Of a stretch of DNA of 37,201 bases, positions 1 to 7,342 are shown in pieces (position 1 is the stretch's first letter; every line of letters begins with the position of its first letter). The notes under the pieces were generated by a model that searched no databases, had not been told where the DNA came from, and saw only the letters and a list, made by a program, of their open reading frames with translations. This stretch comes from Burkholderiales bacterium (GTDB lineage Bacteria; Pseudomonadota; Gammaproteobacteria; Burkholderiales; SG8-39), in NCBI GenBank assembly GCA_020845995.1, contig JADLES010000159.1:1-37201 (forward strand). Direction: 5' to 3'. A program made the position numbers and the translations under genes.

Positions 1-149
1 CCGCGCGGGCCGTCGAGCTCGTCGCCCAGCAGCTGGTACGTCGGGCAGGTCGCGGTGCAGAAGCCGCAATGCACGCACTTGCGCAGGATCGCGTCGGCCT
101 CGCGGCCCGCGGGCGTGTCGCGCACGAAATCGGCAAGCTGGGTCTGCAT
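1..149 (-). CDS. glcF: Glycolate oxidase iron-sulfur subunit GlcF (N-terminus only)
   Basis: Only the first 49 codons are in the window; the gene runs off the left edge. The protein begins MQTQLADFVRD and carries a ferredoxin-type cluster motif, CxxCxxCxxxCP, with cysteines at residues 25, 28, 31 and 35, followed by TYQLLGDELDGPR. This matches the N-terminus of GlcF, the two-[4Fe-4S] subunit that passes electrons from the GlcD/GlcE flavoproteins to the quinone pool. It lies downstream of glcD and glcE on the same strand, as in other glc operons, but 399 bases separate it from glcE and that gap holds an oppositely oriented gene. There is no clear Shine-Dalgarno sequence before the ATG; a TATAGC hexamer lies only 8 bases upstream. 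Confidence 0.9.
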   Translation of the reverse strand, partial: MQTQLADFVRDTPAGREADAILRKCVHCGFCTATCPTYQLLGDELDGPR

Positions 150-157
150 GCCGGCTG

Positions 158-165
158 GCTATACT
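158..165. promoter_or_regulatory. Symmetric -10-like element between glcF and the 172-564 gene
   Basis: The octamer gctatact reads TATACT on the plus strand (160-165), ending 6 bases before the ATG at 172. On the minus strand it reads TATAGC (163 down to 158), ending 8 bases before the glcF ATG at 149. Neither gene has a recognisable ribosome binding site in the 22 bases between the two starts, and no good -35 is visible on either side. I infer a shared, bidirectional -10 giving leaderless or near-leaderless messages. This is a sequence reading only. Confidence 0.4.
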
Positions 166-171
166 GCGCGC

Positions 172-564
172 ATGCGCGTGCTGTTCTGGCTCATCATCGC
201 GGGATTCGCCGCGGCCTGCGTGTGGCTGGTGTGGTATCTGCGGCGCCGGCTCGCGGAGCGCCGCCAGGCGGAGGACGCGCGCGCGGCCGCTTTCGTCTCC
301 GGCCTGATCCCGGCGCAGCCGCAGCCGACCGCGCCCGCCGCTGCGGCGCCTGCCGCCGGCAACGAGATCGCCACGCAGAAGCTTCTGTTCGAGGCCGCGC
401 ACAAGGCGGGCAAGGCGGGCGAGCCCGCGCTCGCCGTCCAGCTGTACGCGCGCCTGCTCGCGCGGTATCCGGAGTCCGCTTTCGCCGCGCAGGCGCGCGC
501 CGAAGCCGAGGCGCAGAAGAAGAAGCTCGACAGCGCGCGCGACACGGCTCAGAACTCCGGGTAA
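172..564 (+). CDS. Small membrane-anchored TPR-like protein inside the glc locus
   Basis: The product has 130 residues. Residues about 2-24 form one hydrophobic membrane segment, followed by a basic stretch (RRRLAERR), an Ala/Pro/Gln-rich linker (about 45-62) and an alpha-helical region (about 64-125). That region contains a tetratricopeptide-like unit (ALAVQLYARLLARYPES), similar in flavour to YbgF-type or YfgM-type anchored TPR proteins. The charged C-terminus suggests a soluble domain; with Arg-rich residues straight after the helix, that domain is probably cytoplasmic. I do not recognise a named family. I chose the ATG at 172 because it sits before the hydrophobic segment; an upstream in-frame ATG at 55 would only add antisense glcF sequence. 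It points against glcE and glcF, and its last 16 bases overlap the end of glcE. Confidence 0.65.
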   Translation: MRVLFWLIIAGFAAACVWLVWYLRRRLAERRQAEDARAAAFVSGLIPAQPQPTAPAAAAPAAGNEIATQKLLFEAAHKAGKAGEPALAVQLYARLLARYPESAFAAQARAEAEAQKKKLDSARDTAQNSG

Positions 565-1607
565 AGCCGTCCCGGATTGAGGATTCCGGCCGGGTCGAAC
601 GCTTTCTTCAGCCCGCGGTGCAGGCGCGCCAGCGCCGGCGCGAGCGGCGTGAACGCGCCCGCCGCCTTGTCCGGCGCGCGGAACAGCGTCGCGTGGCCGC
701 CCGCGCGCATCGCGGCGGCGCGCACCGTGCCCGCGTCCGCGCTCGAGCGCAGCCAGCGCAGCGCCCCGCCCCATTCCAGCAGCTGCTCGCCCTGCAGTTC
801 CACCGGCGCGGCATTCGAGGGCACCGACAGGCGCCATAGCGGCAACTCGCCTGCGAAGAATGCGTCCGCCTGCTCGCGCACCCCGGTCCAGTAGGACGCT
901 GCCTCCTCCTGCGCCACGGTCTCGCCGCCGATGGCCTGCACCGCTGCGCGGATCGCGCTCTCGGCGCCCGAGAGGCGCAGGCGCAGCTCGTCGCCGCGCC
1001 AGGCGCTGGCGGAGATCGGCAGCGGCCGGCCGGCCCAGCCGTTCAGCTTGCGTAGCGCCTCCGCCTGCGGCAGTTCCAGACGCAGCGTCGCCTCGGCCGG
1101 CGACCGCGGCAGCACCTTGAGGGACACCTCGAGGATCACGCCCAGCGTGCCCAGCGAGCCGGCGAGCAGCCGCGCCACGTCGTAGCCGGCCACGTTCTTC
1201 ATCACCTGGCCGCCGAAGGCGAGCCGCTGCCCGCGCCCGTCGAGGATGACCGCGCCGAGGACGAAATCGCGCACCGCGCCGGCGCTCGCGCGCCGGGGGC
1301 CGGAGAGCCCCGCGGCGACACAGCCGCCGAGAGTCGCCCCGGGGCCGAAGTGAGGCGGCTCGAAGGGCAGGAGCTGGCTTTTTTCCGCAAGCACTTCCTG
1401 AATCTCGAGCAACGAGGTCCCGCAGCGGGCCGAGAGCACCAGTTCGGTCGGCTCATAGGAGACGATGCCCGCGTGCGCGCGCGTATCGAGCAGCTCGCCG
1501 CGCGGCGCGTTGCCGTAGAAATCCTTGCTGCCGCCGCCGCGGATGCGCAGCGCGGAGCCTCGGCCGGCGGCCTCGCGGATCCGCTCCTGAATGGGCTCGA
1601 AGCTCAA
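549..1607 (-). CDS. glcE: Glycolate oxidase FAD-binding subunit GlcE
   Basis: The product has 352 residues, close to the 350 of E. coli GlcE. The N-terminal PCMH-type FAD-binding domain shows RIRGGGSKDFYG (residues 21-32), then GPGATLGGCVAAGLSGPRR and GQVMKNVAGYD, all typical of this subunit. The C-terminus ends FDPAGILNPGRLYPEF, the family's closing motif. With GlcD and GlcF it forms the membrane-associated glycolate dehydrogenase that turns glycolate into glyoxylate. The start is a TTG at 1607 whose last two bases are the first two of the glcD stop (TTGA overlap), implying translational coupling. No ATG lies near the expected start. Confidence 0.93.
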   Translation of the reverse strand: MSFEPIQERIREAAGRGSALRIRGGGSKDFYGNAPRGELLDTRAHAGIVSYEPTELVLSARCGTSLLEIQEVLAEKSQLLPFEPPHFGPGATLGGCVAAGLSGPRRASAGAVRDFVLGAVILDGRGQRLAFGGQVMKNVAGYDVARLLAGSLGTLGVILEVSLKVLPRSPAEATLRLELPQAEALRKLNGWAGRPLPISASAWRGDELRLRLSGAESAIRAAVQAIGGETVAQEEAASYWTGVREQADAFFAGELPLWRLSVPSNAAPVELQGEQLLEWGGALRWLRSSADAGTVRAAAMRAGGHATLFRAPDKAAGAFTPLAPALARLHRGLKKAFDPAGILNPGRLYPEF

Positions 1608-3088
1608 AACCGCGGCAGCCCGGGGTGCCGCAGGCCGCCGGCCCGCACGTGCCGGCGGCCAAATTCGACGCAGCGCGCGAGCGTGGGCACGGCCTTGCCC
1701 GGGTTGAGCAGCTCCTGCGGATCGAAAGCGCGCTTGATGGCGCGGAACATCTCCAGCTCCGCGGGGCTGAATTGCACGCACATCTGGTCGATCTTCTCGA
1801 CGCCGACGCCGTGCTCGCCGGTGATGGTGCCGCCCACCTCGATGCACTTTTCCAGCACCTCCGCCGCGAACGCCTCGGTGCGCTCGAGCTGCTCCGGGTC
1901 GTTGGCGTCGAACAGGATCAGCGGGTGCAGGTTGCCGTCGCCGGCGTGGAACACGTTCGGGCAGCGCAGGCGGTACTTTTTCTCCATCGCGGCGATGAAG
2001 TTCAGCACCTCGGCGAGGCGTTTCTTCGGGATGGTGCCGTCCATGCAGTAGTAGTCGGGCGAGATGCGCCCCACCGCCGGGAACGCGGCCTTGCGCCCGG
2101 ACCAGAAGCGCAGCCGCTCGGCCTCGTCGCGCGAGACCGCGAGCCGCGTCGCGCCGGCCGCGGCAAGCACCTCCTTCATGCGCGCCACCTCCTCCTCGAC
2201 CTCGGCGGCGCTGCCGTCCGACTCGCACAGGAGGATCGCGGCGGCCTCGAGATCGTAGCCGGCGTGCACGAATTCCTCCACCGCCCGCGTCGCCGGCCGG
2301 TCCATCATCTCCAGGCCCGCCGGCACGATGCCCGCCGCGATCACCGCGGCCACCGCGTCGCCGGCCTTCTCGACCTTGTCGAACGAGGCCATCACCACGC
2401 GCGCGGTCTCGGGCCTGGGCAGCAGCTTGACCGTCACCTCCGTGACGACCGCCAGCAGCCCTTCCGAGCCGATCGCCAGAGCGAGCAGGTCGTAGCCGGG
2501 CGCGTCGAGCGCCTCCGAGCCGAACTCGATCGCCTCGCCTGCGGCGGTGAACCCGCGCACGCGCAGCACGTTGTGGACGGTGAGGCCGTATTTCAGGCAG
2601 TGCACGCCACCGGAGTTCTCGGCGACATTGCCGCCGATCGAGCAGGCGATCTGGCTCGACGGATCCGGCGCGTAGTACAGGCCGAAGGGCGCGGCCACGT
2701 CCGAGATCGCCGCGTTGCGCACCCCCGGCTCGATGATCGCCAGCCGCGCCGCGGGATCGAGGCGGCGCACGCGCATGAACTTGGCGAGCGAGAGCAGCAC
2801 CCCGTCGCCGGGCGGCAGCGCGCCGCCCGAGAGCCCGGTGCCGGCTCCGCGCGGCACCACCGGCACACCCATCGCGTGGCAGGCCATCAGCACCTGCTGG
2901 ACCTGCGCCTCGGTTTCCGGCAGCGCGACGACCATCGGCAGGCGCCGGTACGCCGTGAGGCCATCACATTCGTAGGGCCGCGTGTCTTCGTCCTGCCAGA
3001 GCACGCTGCGCTCGGGCAGGAATTCCCGGAGCTTGCCGGCGACCCGCCGCTGCAATAGAGGATCTACCCGAGGTACGGCGCCGCCCAC
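1604..3088 (-). CDS. glcD: Glycolate oxidase FAD-linked subunit GlcD
   Basis: The product has 494 residues (E. coli GlcD has 499). It is a flavoprotein of the FAD-linked oxidase C family that oxidises glycolate, and often D-lactate, with GlcE and GlcF. Diagnostic stretches are RPYECDGLTAY (38-47), RGAGTGLSGGA (80-90), YAPDPSSQIACSIGGNVAENSGG (about 139-161), then FHAGDGNLHPLILFD and GEHGVGVEKIDQMC in the C-terminal half. The GTG at 3088 is preferred as start: GAGGG lies 6 bases upstream inside the end of hyi. The two genes therefore overlap by 25 bases and form an operon hyi-glcD-glcE. A TTG at 3055 is a weaker alternative. Confidence 0.95.
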   Translation of the reverse strand: MGGAVPRVDPLLQRRVAGKLREFLPERSVLWQDEDTRPYECDGLTAYRRLPMVVALPETEAQVQQVLMACHAMGVPVVPRGAGTGLSGGALPPGDGVLLSLAKFMRVRRLDPAARLAIIEPGVRNAAISDVAAPFGLYYAPDPSSQIACSIGGNVAENSGGVHCLKYGLTVHNVLRVRGFTAAGEAIEFGSEALDAPGYDLLALAIGSEGLLAVVTEVTVKLLPRPETARVVMASFDKVEKAGDAVAAVIAAGIVPAGLEMMDRPATRAVEEFVHAGYDLEAAAILLCESDGSAAEVEEEVARMKEVLAAAGATRLAVSRDEAERLRFWSGRKAAFPAVGRISPDYYCMDGTIPKKRLAEVLNFIAAMEKKYRLRCPNVFHAGDGNLHPLILFDANDPEQLERTEAFAAEVLEKCIEVGGTITGEHGVGVEKIDQMCVQFSPAELEMFRAIKRAFDPQELLNPGKAVPTLARCVEFGRRHVRAGGLRHPGLPRF

Positions 3089-3846
3089 TTCAATCCCTCG
3101 ACCGTGTCGCCCTTCGGCAGGTACTCGGCGCCGATCCAGCCCCGGTAGCCGAGCGCGTCGATCTTCGCGAGCAGCCAGGGAAAATTGATTTCGCCCGTGC
3201 CCGGCTCGTTGCGCTCGGGCACGTCGGCGATCTGGATGTGGCCGATGCGCGGCAGCAGCCGCTCGATGGTCCTGGCAAGGTCGCCCTCGACGATCTGCAT
3301 GTGGAAGACGTCGTACTGCAGCAGCAGGTTGTCCGCGCCCGCGGCGTCAATCACCTCGATCCCTTCCTTCGAGCTGTTCAGCAGGAAGCCGGGAATGGTG
3401 CGCGGGTTGCAAGGCTCGGTGAGCAGCGTCAGGCCCGCGGCCTTGAGTTTGCCGGCGGCATAGCGCAGGTTCTCAATGAGCGTCTGCTTTGCAATTTCCC
3501 TGCTCGATTCCTGCGATGGGATGCCGGCAAGCGCATTCAGGCGCGGGCAGCCCGCGGCGTTCGCGTATTCGATGGCGCGGTCCACGCCTTCGCGGAACTC
3601 GCCCACGCGCCCGGGCTGGCAGGCGATGCCGCGATCGCCCCTGGCCGCGTCGCCCGCCGGCAGGTTGTGCAGCACCACCTCGACGCCGGCCGCCCGCGCC
3701 GCGCCGGCGACCTCCGTCGCCGCGCCGAACGGATACGGGAACTGGTACTCGACGTAGCGGAAACCCGCTTTCCTCGCCGCGGCAAAGCGATCGAGGAACG
3801 GCAGTTGCCGAAACAGCAGCGAAAGGTTGGCGGCGAGCCGTGGCAT
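3064..3846 (-). CDS. hyi: Hydroxypyruvate isomerase
   Basis: The product has 260 residues (E. coli Hyi has 258) and is a TIM-barrel sugar-phosphate-isomerase-like enzyme interconverting hydroxypyruvate and tartronate semialdehyde. It opens MPRLAANLSLLF and shows LHNLPAGD (59-66), ERNEPGTGEINF (211-222) and IGAEYLPKG near the end. Glu144 and Glu241 correspond to the paired catalytic, metal-binding glutamates of the family, with QYDVFHMQ and GHIQIAD providing further metal contacts. It heads the glc genes, which fits joint use of glycolate, glyoxylate and hydroxypyruvate. Related OtnI-type isomerases have a similar sequence, so the exact substrate is less certain than the family. The ATG at 3846 is 9 bases after a TATAGT hexamer and lacks a clear ribosome binding site. 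Confidence 0.88.
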   Translation of the reverse strand: MPRLAANLSLLFRQLPFLDRFAAARKAGFRYVEYQFPYPFGAATEVAGAARAAGVEVVLHNLPAGDAARGDRGIACQPGRVGEFREGVDRAIEYANAAGCPRLNALAGIPSQESSREIAKQTLIENLRYAAGKLKAAGLTLLTEPCNPRTIPGFLLNSSKEGIEVIDAAGADNLLLQYDVFHMQIVEGDLARTIERLLPRIGHIQIADVPERNEPGTGEINFPWLLAKIDALGYRGWIGAEYLPKGDTVEGLKWAAPYLG

Positions 3847-3855
3847 GGCGCGGCT

Positions 3856-3861
3856 ACTATA
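3856..3861 (-). promoter_or_regulatory. Candidate -10 box of hyi-glcDEF
   Basis: TATAGT on the minus strand matches the sigma-70 -10 consensus at 5 of 6 positions and ends 9 bases before the hyi ATG. Transcription would begin only 3-4 bases before the start codon, so the message would be almost leaderless. No good -35 hexamer lies 16-19 bases upstream. Confidence 0.4.
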
Positions 3862-3955
3862 CCGCCACCGGCGTGGCCCCTGCGGCTGCCGCAACCGGGA
3901 CCTGGCGGCGGCGCGCCGGCCGCGTGCGAGAATGCGCGCCTCGAAGTTCCCGCCC

Positions 3956-4879
3956 ATGCCGCAACGCTTCCTGCTCGCAGCCGTTCTCGCGCTCGCGGCC
4001 GCATCGCCGGCGCATGCCGTCGAGTCCGCGCCCGCGGCGTGGTGGGTCTGGCCGGTCGTGCTGTTCGCCGCGTCGTTCCTGCTCGGCATCGTCGCCGTGC
4101 TCGCGGGCGTGGGCGGCGGCGTCCTGTTCGTGCCGCTGATCGGCGGTTTCTTCCCGTTTCACCTCGACTTCGTACGCGGCGCGGGGTTGCTGCTCGCGCT
4201 CTCGGGAGCGCTGTCCGCCGCGCCGGCGCTGCTGCGCGACGGGATGGCCAACCTGCGCCTGGCGATGCCGTTCGCGCTGGTCGGCTCGATCACGTCGATC
4301 GCGGGGGCGCTGCTCGGCCTCGCCCTGCCGACGTCGCTGGTGCAGACCGCCCTCGGCATCACGATCCTGCTGATCGCCGTTCTGATGTGGCGCTCGAAGC
4401 GCTCCGTCTTCCCGCAGGTCGAGCGCGGCGACCGGCTGGCGGTCGCGCTCGGGCTGCGCGCCGTGTTCACGGATCCGCACACGGGCCATGCGGCCGAGTG
4501 GCGCGTGCACCGGGCGGCCGGCGGCATGCTCGCCTTCGCCGCCATCGGCATGCTCGCCGGCATGTTCGGCCTGGGCGCGGGCTGGGCCAATGTGCCGGCG
4601 CTCAACCTGCTCCTGGGTGCGCCGCTCAAGGTTTCGGTGGCCACCTCCGGACTGATGCTGTCGATCGTGGACACCTCCGCGGCGTGGGTGTACATCCACC
4701 GCGGCGCGGTGCTGCCGATGCTCACGGTGCCCTCGATCGTCGGCGTGATGCTCGGCGCGAACCTCGGCGCGCGGCTGCTGCGCGTCACGCGCGCCGAGAT
4801 CATCCGCGCGATCGTCATCGGCCTGCTGACCGCCGCAGGGCTGCGCGCGCTTCTGAAGGGGACGGGAATATGGAATTGA
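3956..4879 (+). CDS. TauE/SafE (TSUP) family membrane permease
   Basis: The product has 307 residues and is an integral membrane protein of the sulfite/organosulfonate exporter family. Residues 1-21 look like a cleavable signal peptide (hydrophobic core ending SPAHA). The two family repeats are visible: AGVGGGVLFVPLIGG (50-64), and AGMFGLGAGWANVPAL (201-216) in the second half, with about eight hydrophobic segments. Family members move sulfite, sulfoacetate, taurine-derived sulfonates or other small anions; the substrate cannot be read from the sequence. A charged loop (about 148-188, containing DPHTGHAAEW) separates the halves. The ATG at 3956 is chosen for the signal peptide; an in-frame ATG at 3932 is possible. 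The last bases overlap the next gene. Confidence 0.85.
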   Translation: MPQRFLLAAVLALAAASPAHAVESAPAAWWVWPVVLFAASFLLGIVAVLAGVGGGVLFVPLIGGFFPFHLDFVRGAGLLLALSGALSAAPALLRDGMANLRLAMPFALVGSITSIAGALLGLALPTSLVQTALGITILLIAVLMWRSKRSVFPQVERGDRLAVALGLRAVFTDPHTGHAAEWRVHRAAGGMLAFAAIGMLAGMFGLGAGWANVPALNLLLGAPLKVSVATSGLMLSIVDTSAAWVYIHRGAVLPMLTVPSIVGVMLGANLGARLLRVTRAEIIRAIVIGLLTAAGLRALLKGTGIWN

Positions 4880-5310
4880 ATCGCGGCCAACCGGCCGCCG
4901 GCCCCGCCGACCCGGTCGAGCAGGTGCAGAAGACCTACGCGGACTGGCTGGAGGCGGGCGCGCGCCTCGGGCTCGCCTTGCTGGTGGTCACCTTCCTCGC
5001 CTACGTGTTCGACGTCTGGGAGCCGCACGTGCCGATCGAGCACCTGCCTCAGCTCTGGTCGCTGCCGGCGCACGAGTTCCGCGCCGCGACCGGCGGCCCC
5101 GAGGGCTGGGACTGGCTGCGGCTGCTCGGCCGCGGCGACTACCTGACCTATGTCGGGGTCGCCGTGCTCTCGCTGGCGAGCATCGTCTGTTTCCTGCGCA
5201 TCGCGCCGGCGCTGCTGGCGCGAGGCGAGCGGCTGTACGCGGCCATCGCGCTGGCGCAGATCGCGGTCCTCGTGCTGGCCGCCTCGGGCGCCATCACCGG
5301 CGGGCATTGA
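4870..5310 (+). CDS. DUF1634-like small membrane protein, partner of the TSUP permease
   Basis: The product has 146 residues with three hydrophobic segments: about 33-50 (LGLALLVVTFLAYVFDVW), 92-115 and 122-140. An 18-residue polar head precedes the first helix and an amphipathic loop follows it. Its ATG lies inside the end of the upstream TauE-like gene (10-base overlap) behind a strong AAGGGGACGGG ribosome binding site, so the two are probably translationally coupled. The size, topology and pairing with a TauE/SafE gene match the DUF1634 family, which commonly neighbours such permeases. The role is unknown; an accessory subunit of the exporter is the obvious inference. Family assignment is by topology and context rather than by a sharp motif. 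Confidence 0.65.
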   Translation: MELNRGQPAAGPADPVEQVQKTYADWLEAGARLGLALLVVTFLAYVFDVWEPHVPIEHLPQLWSLPAHEFRAATGGPEGWDWLRLLGRGDYLTYVGVAVLSLASIVCFLRIAPALLARGERLYAAIALAQIAVLVLAASGAITGGH

Positions 5311-5388
5311 GACCTGGCGCGCGAGCGGCGGCGCCCCGCGGCCGCGCGGCGCTGAATTCGGCTATCCTTCCCGCCACAGGAGGAGGCC

Positions 5389-6396
5389 ATGAAACTCGTC
5401 ATCCGCTGCGCCGCCGTGCTTGCGGCCCTGTCCGCGGGCCACGCATCGGCCCAGGCCACCGCCGAGGCCGTCGCGAAGAAGGGGTTCGTCCAGTGCGGGG
5501 TCAACGTGGGCCTCGCCGGCTTCTCGCAGCCGGATTCGCAGGGCGTCTGGAAGGGCATCGATGTCGACCTGTGCCGCGCCGTGGCCGCCGCGGTGCTCGG
5601 CGACGCATCCAAGGTGCGCTACACGCCGCTCACCGCGCAGCAGCGCTTCACCGCGCTGCAGTCGGGCGAGGTCGACATCCTGTCGCGCAACACCACCTGG
5701 ACGCTGTCGCGCGACACCAGCCTCGGCCTCAACTTCGCCGGCGTGAACTACTACGACGGCCAGGGCTTCATGGTGCCGGCCAAGCGCAAGGTGAAGAGCG
5801 CGAAGCAGCTGAACGGGGCCACCGTCTGCGTGCAGCCGGGCACCACCACCGAGCTCAACCTCGCCGACTACTTCCGTACCCACAAGATGAAGTTCAAGCC
5901 GGTGGTCATCGAGAAGCTGGAGGAGGTACTGAACGCCTACTTCACGGGCCGCTGCGACGTCTATACCACCGACGTCTCGGGACTGGTCGCGGTGCGCGCC
6001 TCGCGCGCGCCCAAGCCCGCGGAGCACGTGATCCTGCCCGAGGTCATCTCCAAGGAGCCGCTCGGGCCCGCCGTGCGCCACGGCGACGACCGCTGGTTCG
6101 ACATCGTCAAGTGGTCGCTGTACGCGATGATCGAGGCGGAGGAACTCGGCCTCAGCTCGAAGAACATCGAGCAGCAGGCGGGCAGCGCGAACCCCGCGGT
6201 GCAGCGCTTCGTCGGCGCGACGGGGGATCTCGGCAAGATGCTGGGCCTGGACAACCGCTGGGCCGTCCACATCATCAAGCAGGTCGGCAACTACGCCGAA
6301 TCCTTCGACGCGAACCTCAAGCCGCTCGGCTTCGAGCGCGGCATCAACAAGCTCTGGACGCAGGGCGGACTGATGTACGCACCGCCGATCCGCTAG
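5389..6396 (+). CDS. aapJ: General L-amino acid ABC transporter substrate-binding protein
   Basis: The product has 335 residues and is a periplasmic binding protein of family 3. Residues 1-22 are a signal peptide cleaved after ASA. The mature protein opens with VAKKGFVQCGVNVGLAGFSQ, has the ligand-domain stretch WKGIDVDLCRAVAAAVLG and VDILSRNTTWTLSRDTSLG, and ends RGINKLWTQGGLMYAPPIR. Those last stretches are hallmarks of AapJ/YhdW, the binding protein of a broad-specificity L-amino acid importer. A textbook AGGAGGAGGCC ribosome binding site precedes the ATG. It starts a three-gene operon with two permeases directly downstream. Confidence 0.9.
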   Translation: MKLVIRCAAVLAALSAGHASAQATAEAVAKKGFVQCGVNVGLAGFSQPDSQGVWKGIDVDLCRAVAAAVLGDASKVRYTPLTAQQRFTALQSGEVDILSRNTTWTLSRDTSLGLNFAGVNYYDGQGFMVPAKRKVKSAKQLNGATVCVQPGTTTELNLADYFRTHKMKFKPVVIEKLEEVLNAYFTGRCDVYTTDVSGLVAVRASRAPKPAEHVILPEVISKEPLGPAVRHGDDRWFDIVKWSLYAMIEAEELGLSSKNIEQQAGSANPAVQRFVGATGDLGKMLGLDNRWAVHIIKQVGNYAESFDANLKPLGFERGINKLWTQGGLMYAPPIR

Positions 6397-6397
6397 C

Positions 6398-7342
6398 TTG
6401 AAGAAGGGCTGGCTTTACCAGGCCGCGCTGCTCGCCGCGCTCGGCCTGGTTTTCTGGGTTTTCGCATCCAACACCGCGCAGAACCTGGAGGTGCGCCGCA
6501 TCGCCAGCGGCTTCGGCTTCCTCTCGCGCGAGGCGGGCTTCGAGATTGGCGAGACCGCCTTTCTCGCCTACAGCGCGGCCGACAGCTACGCGCGCGCGCT
6601 CGCCGTCGGCCTCGCCAACACCCTCTGGGTGGCCGCGCTGGGCGTGGTGCTCGCCACGCTGCTGGGTCTCGCGGTCGGCCTCGCCCGCCTGTCGCCCAAC
6701 TGGCTGCTCGCCCGGCTCGCCGCGGCCTACGTGGAGACGCTGCGCAACGTGCCGCTGCTGGTGCAGCTGTTCTTCTGGTACGCGATCATCTCCGAAGGCC
6801 TGCCGCCGCCGGCCGAGGCGCTGCAGCCGCTGCCCGGGGTGTTCCTGTCCAACCGCGGCGTCTTCTTCCCGCTGCCGGGCGACGCGCCGGCGCTCACGGG
6901 CTTCAATTTCGCCGGCGGCGCGGCGCTCAGCCCCGAGTTCGCCGCGCTGCTGACAGGCCTCGCCACCTACACCGCGGCCTTCATCGCCGAGATCGTGCGC
7001 GCCGGCATCGAATCGGTGCCGCGCGGCCAGCGCGAGGCGGCGCGCTCGCTCGGCCTGCGCCACGCGGACGAGGTGCGCTGCGTGGTGCTGCCGCAGGCGC
7101 TGCGCCTGGCGGTGCCGCCGCTCACCAGCCAGTACCTCAACCTCGCCAAGAACAGCTCGCTCGCGGTCGCCATCGGCTACCCCGATTTCGTCTCGATCGC
7201 CAACACCACCATGAACCAGACCGGGCAGGCGATCGAGGGCGTGGCGCTGATCATGGCGGTGTTCCTCACGATCAGCCTGTCGATCTCGGCGTTCATGAAC
7301 TGGTACAACCGGCGCGTCGCGCTGCGCGGACTGCGGCGATGA
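6398..7342 (+). CDS. aapQ: General L-amino acid ABC transporter permease
   Basis: The product has 314 residues and is an inner-membrane permease of the HisM family. It contains the AapQ signature IASGFGFLSREAGFEIGE near residues 33-50, RLSPNWL and YVETLRNVPLLVQLFFWY, then the ATPase-docking EAA loop EAARSLGLRHADEV at about 211-224. Hydrophobic segments lie at about 7-24, 65-90, 110-130, 185-205, 245-265 and 285-305. The start is a TTG two bases after the aapJ stop, with no strong ribosome binding site, so translation probably depends on coupling. Its final TGA overlaps the ATG of the next permease (ATGA). Confidence 0.9.
   Translation: MKKGWLYQAALLAALGLVFWVFASNTAQNLEVRRIASGFGFLSREAGFEIGETAFLAYSAADSYARALAVGLANTLWVAALGVVLATLLGLAVGLARLSPNWLLARLAAAYVETLRNVPLLVQLFFWYAIISEGLPPPAEALQPLPGVFLSNRGVFFPLPGDAPALTGFNFAGGAALSPEFAALLTGLATYTAAFIAEIVRAGIESVPRGQREAARSLGLRHADEVRCVVLPQALRLAVPPLTSQYLNLAKNSSLAVAIGYPDFVSIANTTMNQTGQAIEGVALIMAVFLTISLSISAFMNWYNRRVALRGLRR

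Noticed and set aside
159..545. Minus-strand open frame opposite the 172-564 gene
   Set aside because: Ser/Ala/Arg-rich translation without features. The plus-strand frame has a membrane helix, linker and TPR-like unit.
3238..4869. Long upstream extension of the DUF1634-like gene in the same frame
   Set aside because: The extension is out of frame with hyi and the TauE-like gene and reads as Arg/Ala-rich shadow. The ATG at 4870 with AAGGGGACGGG is the convincing start.
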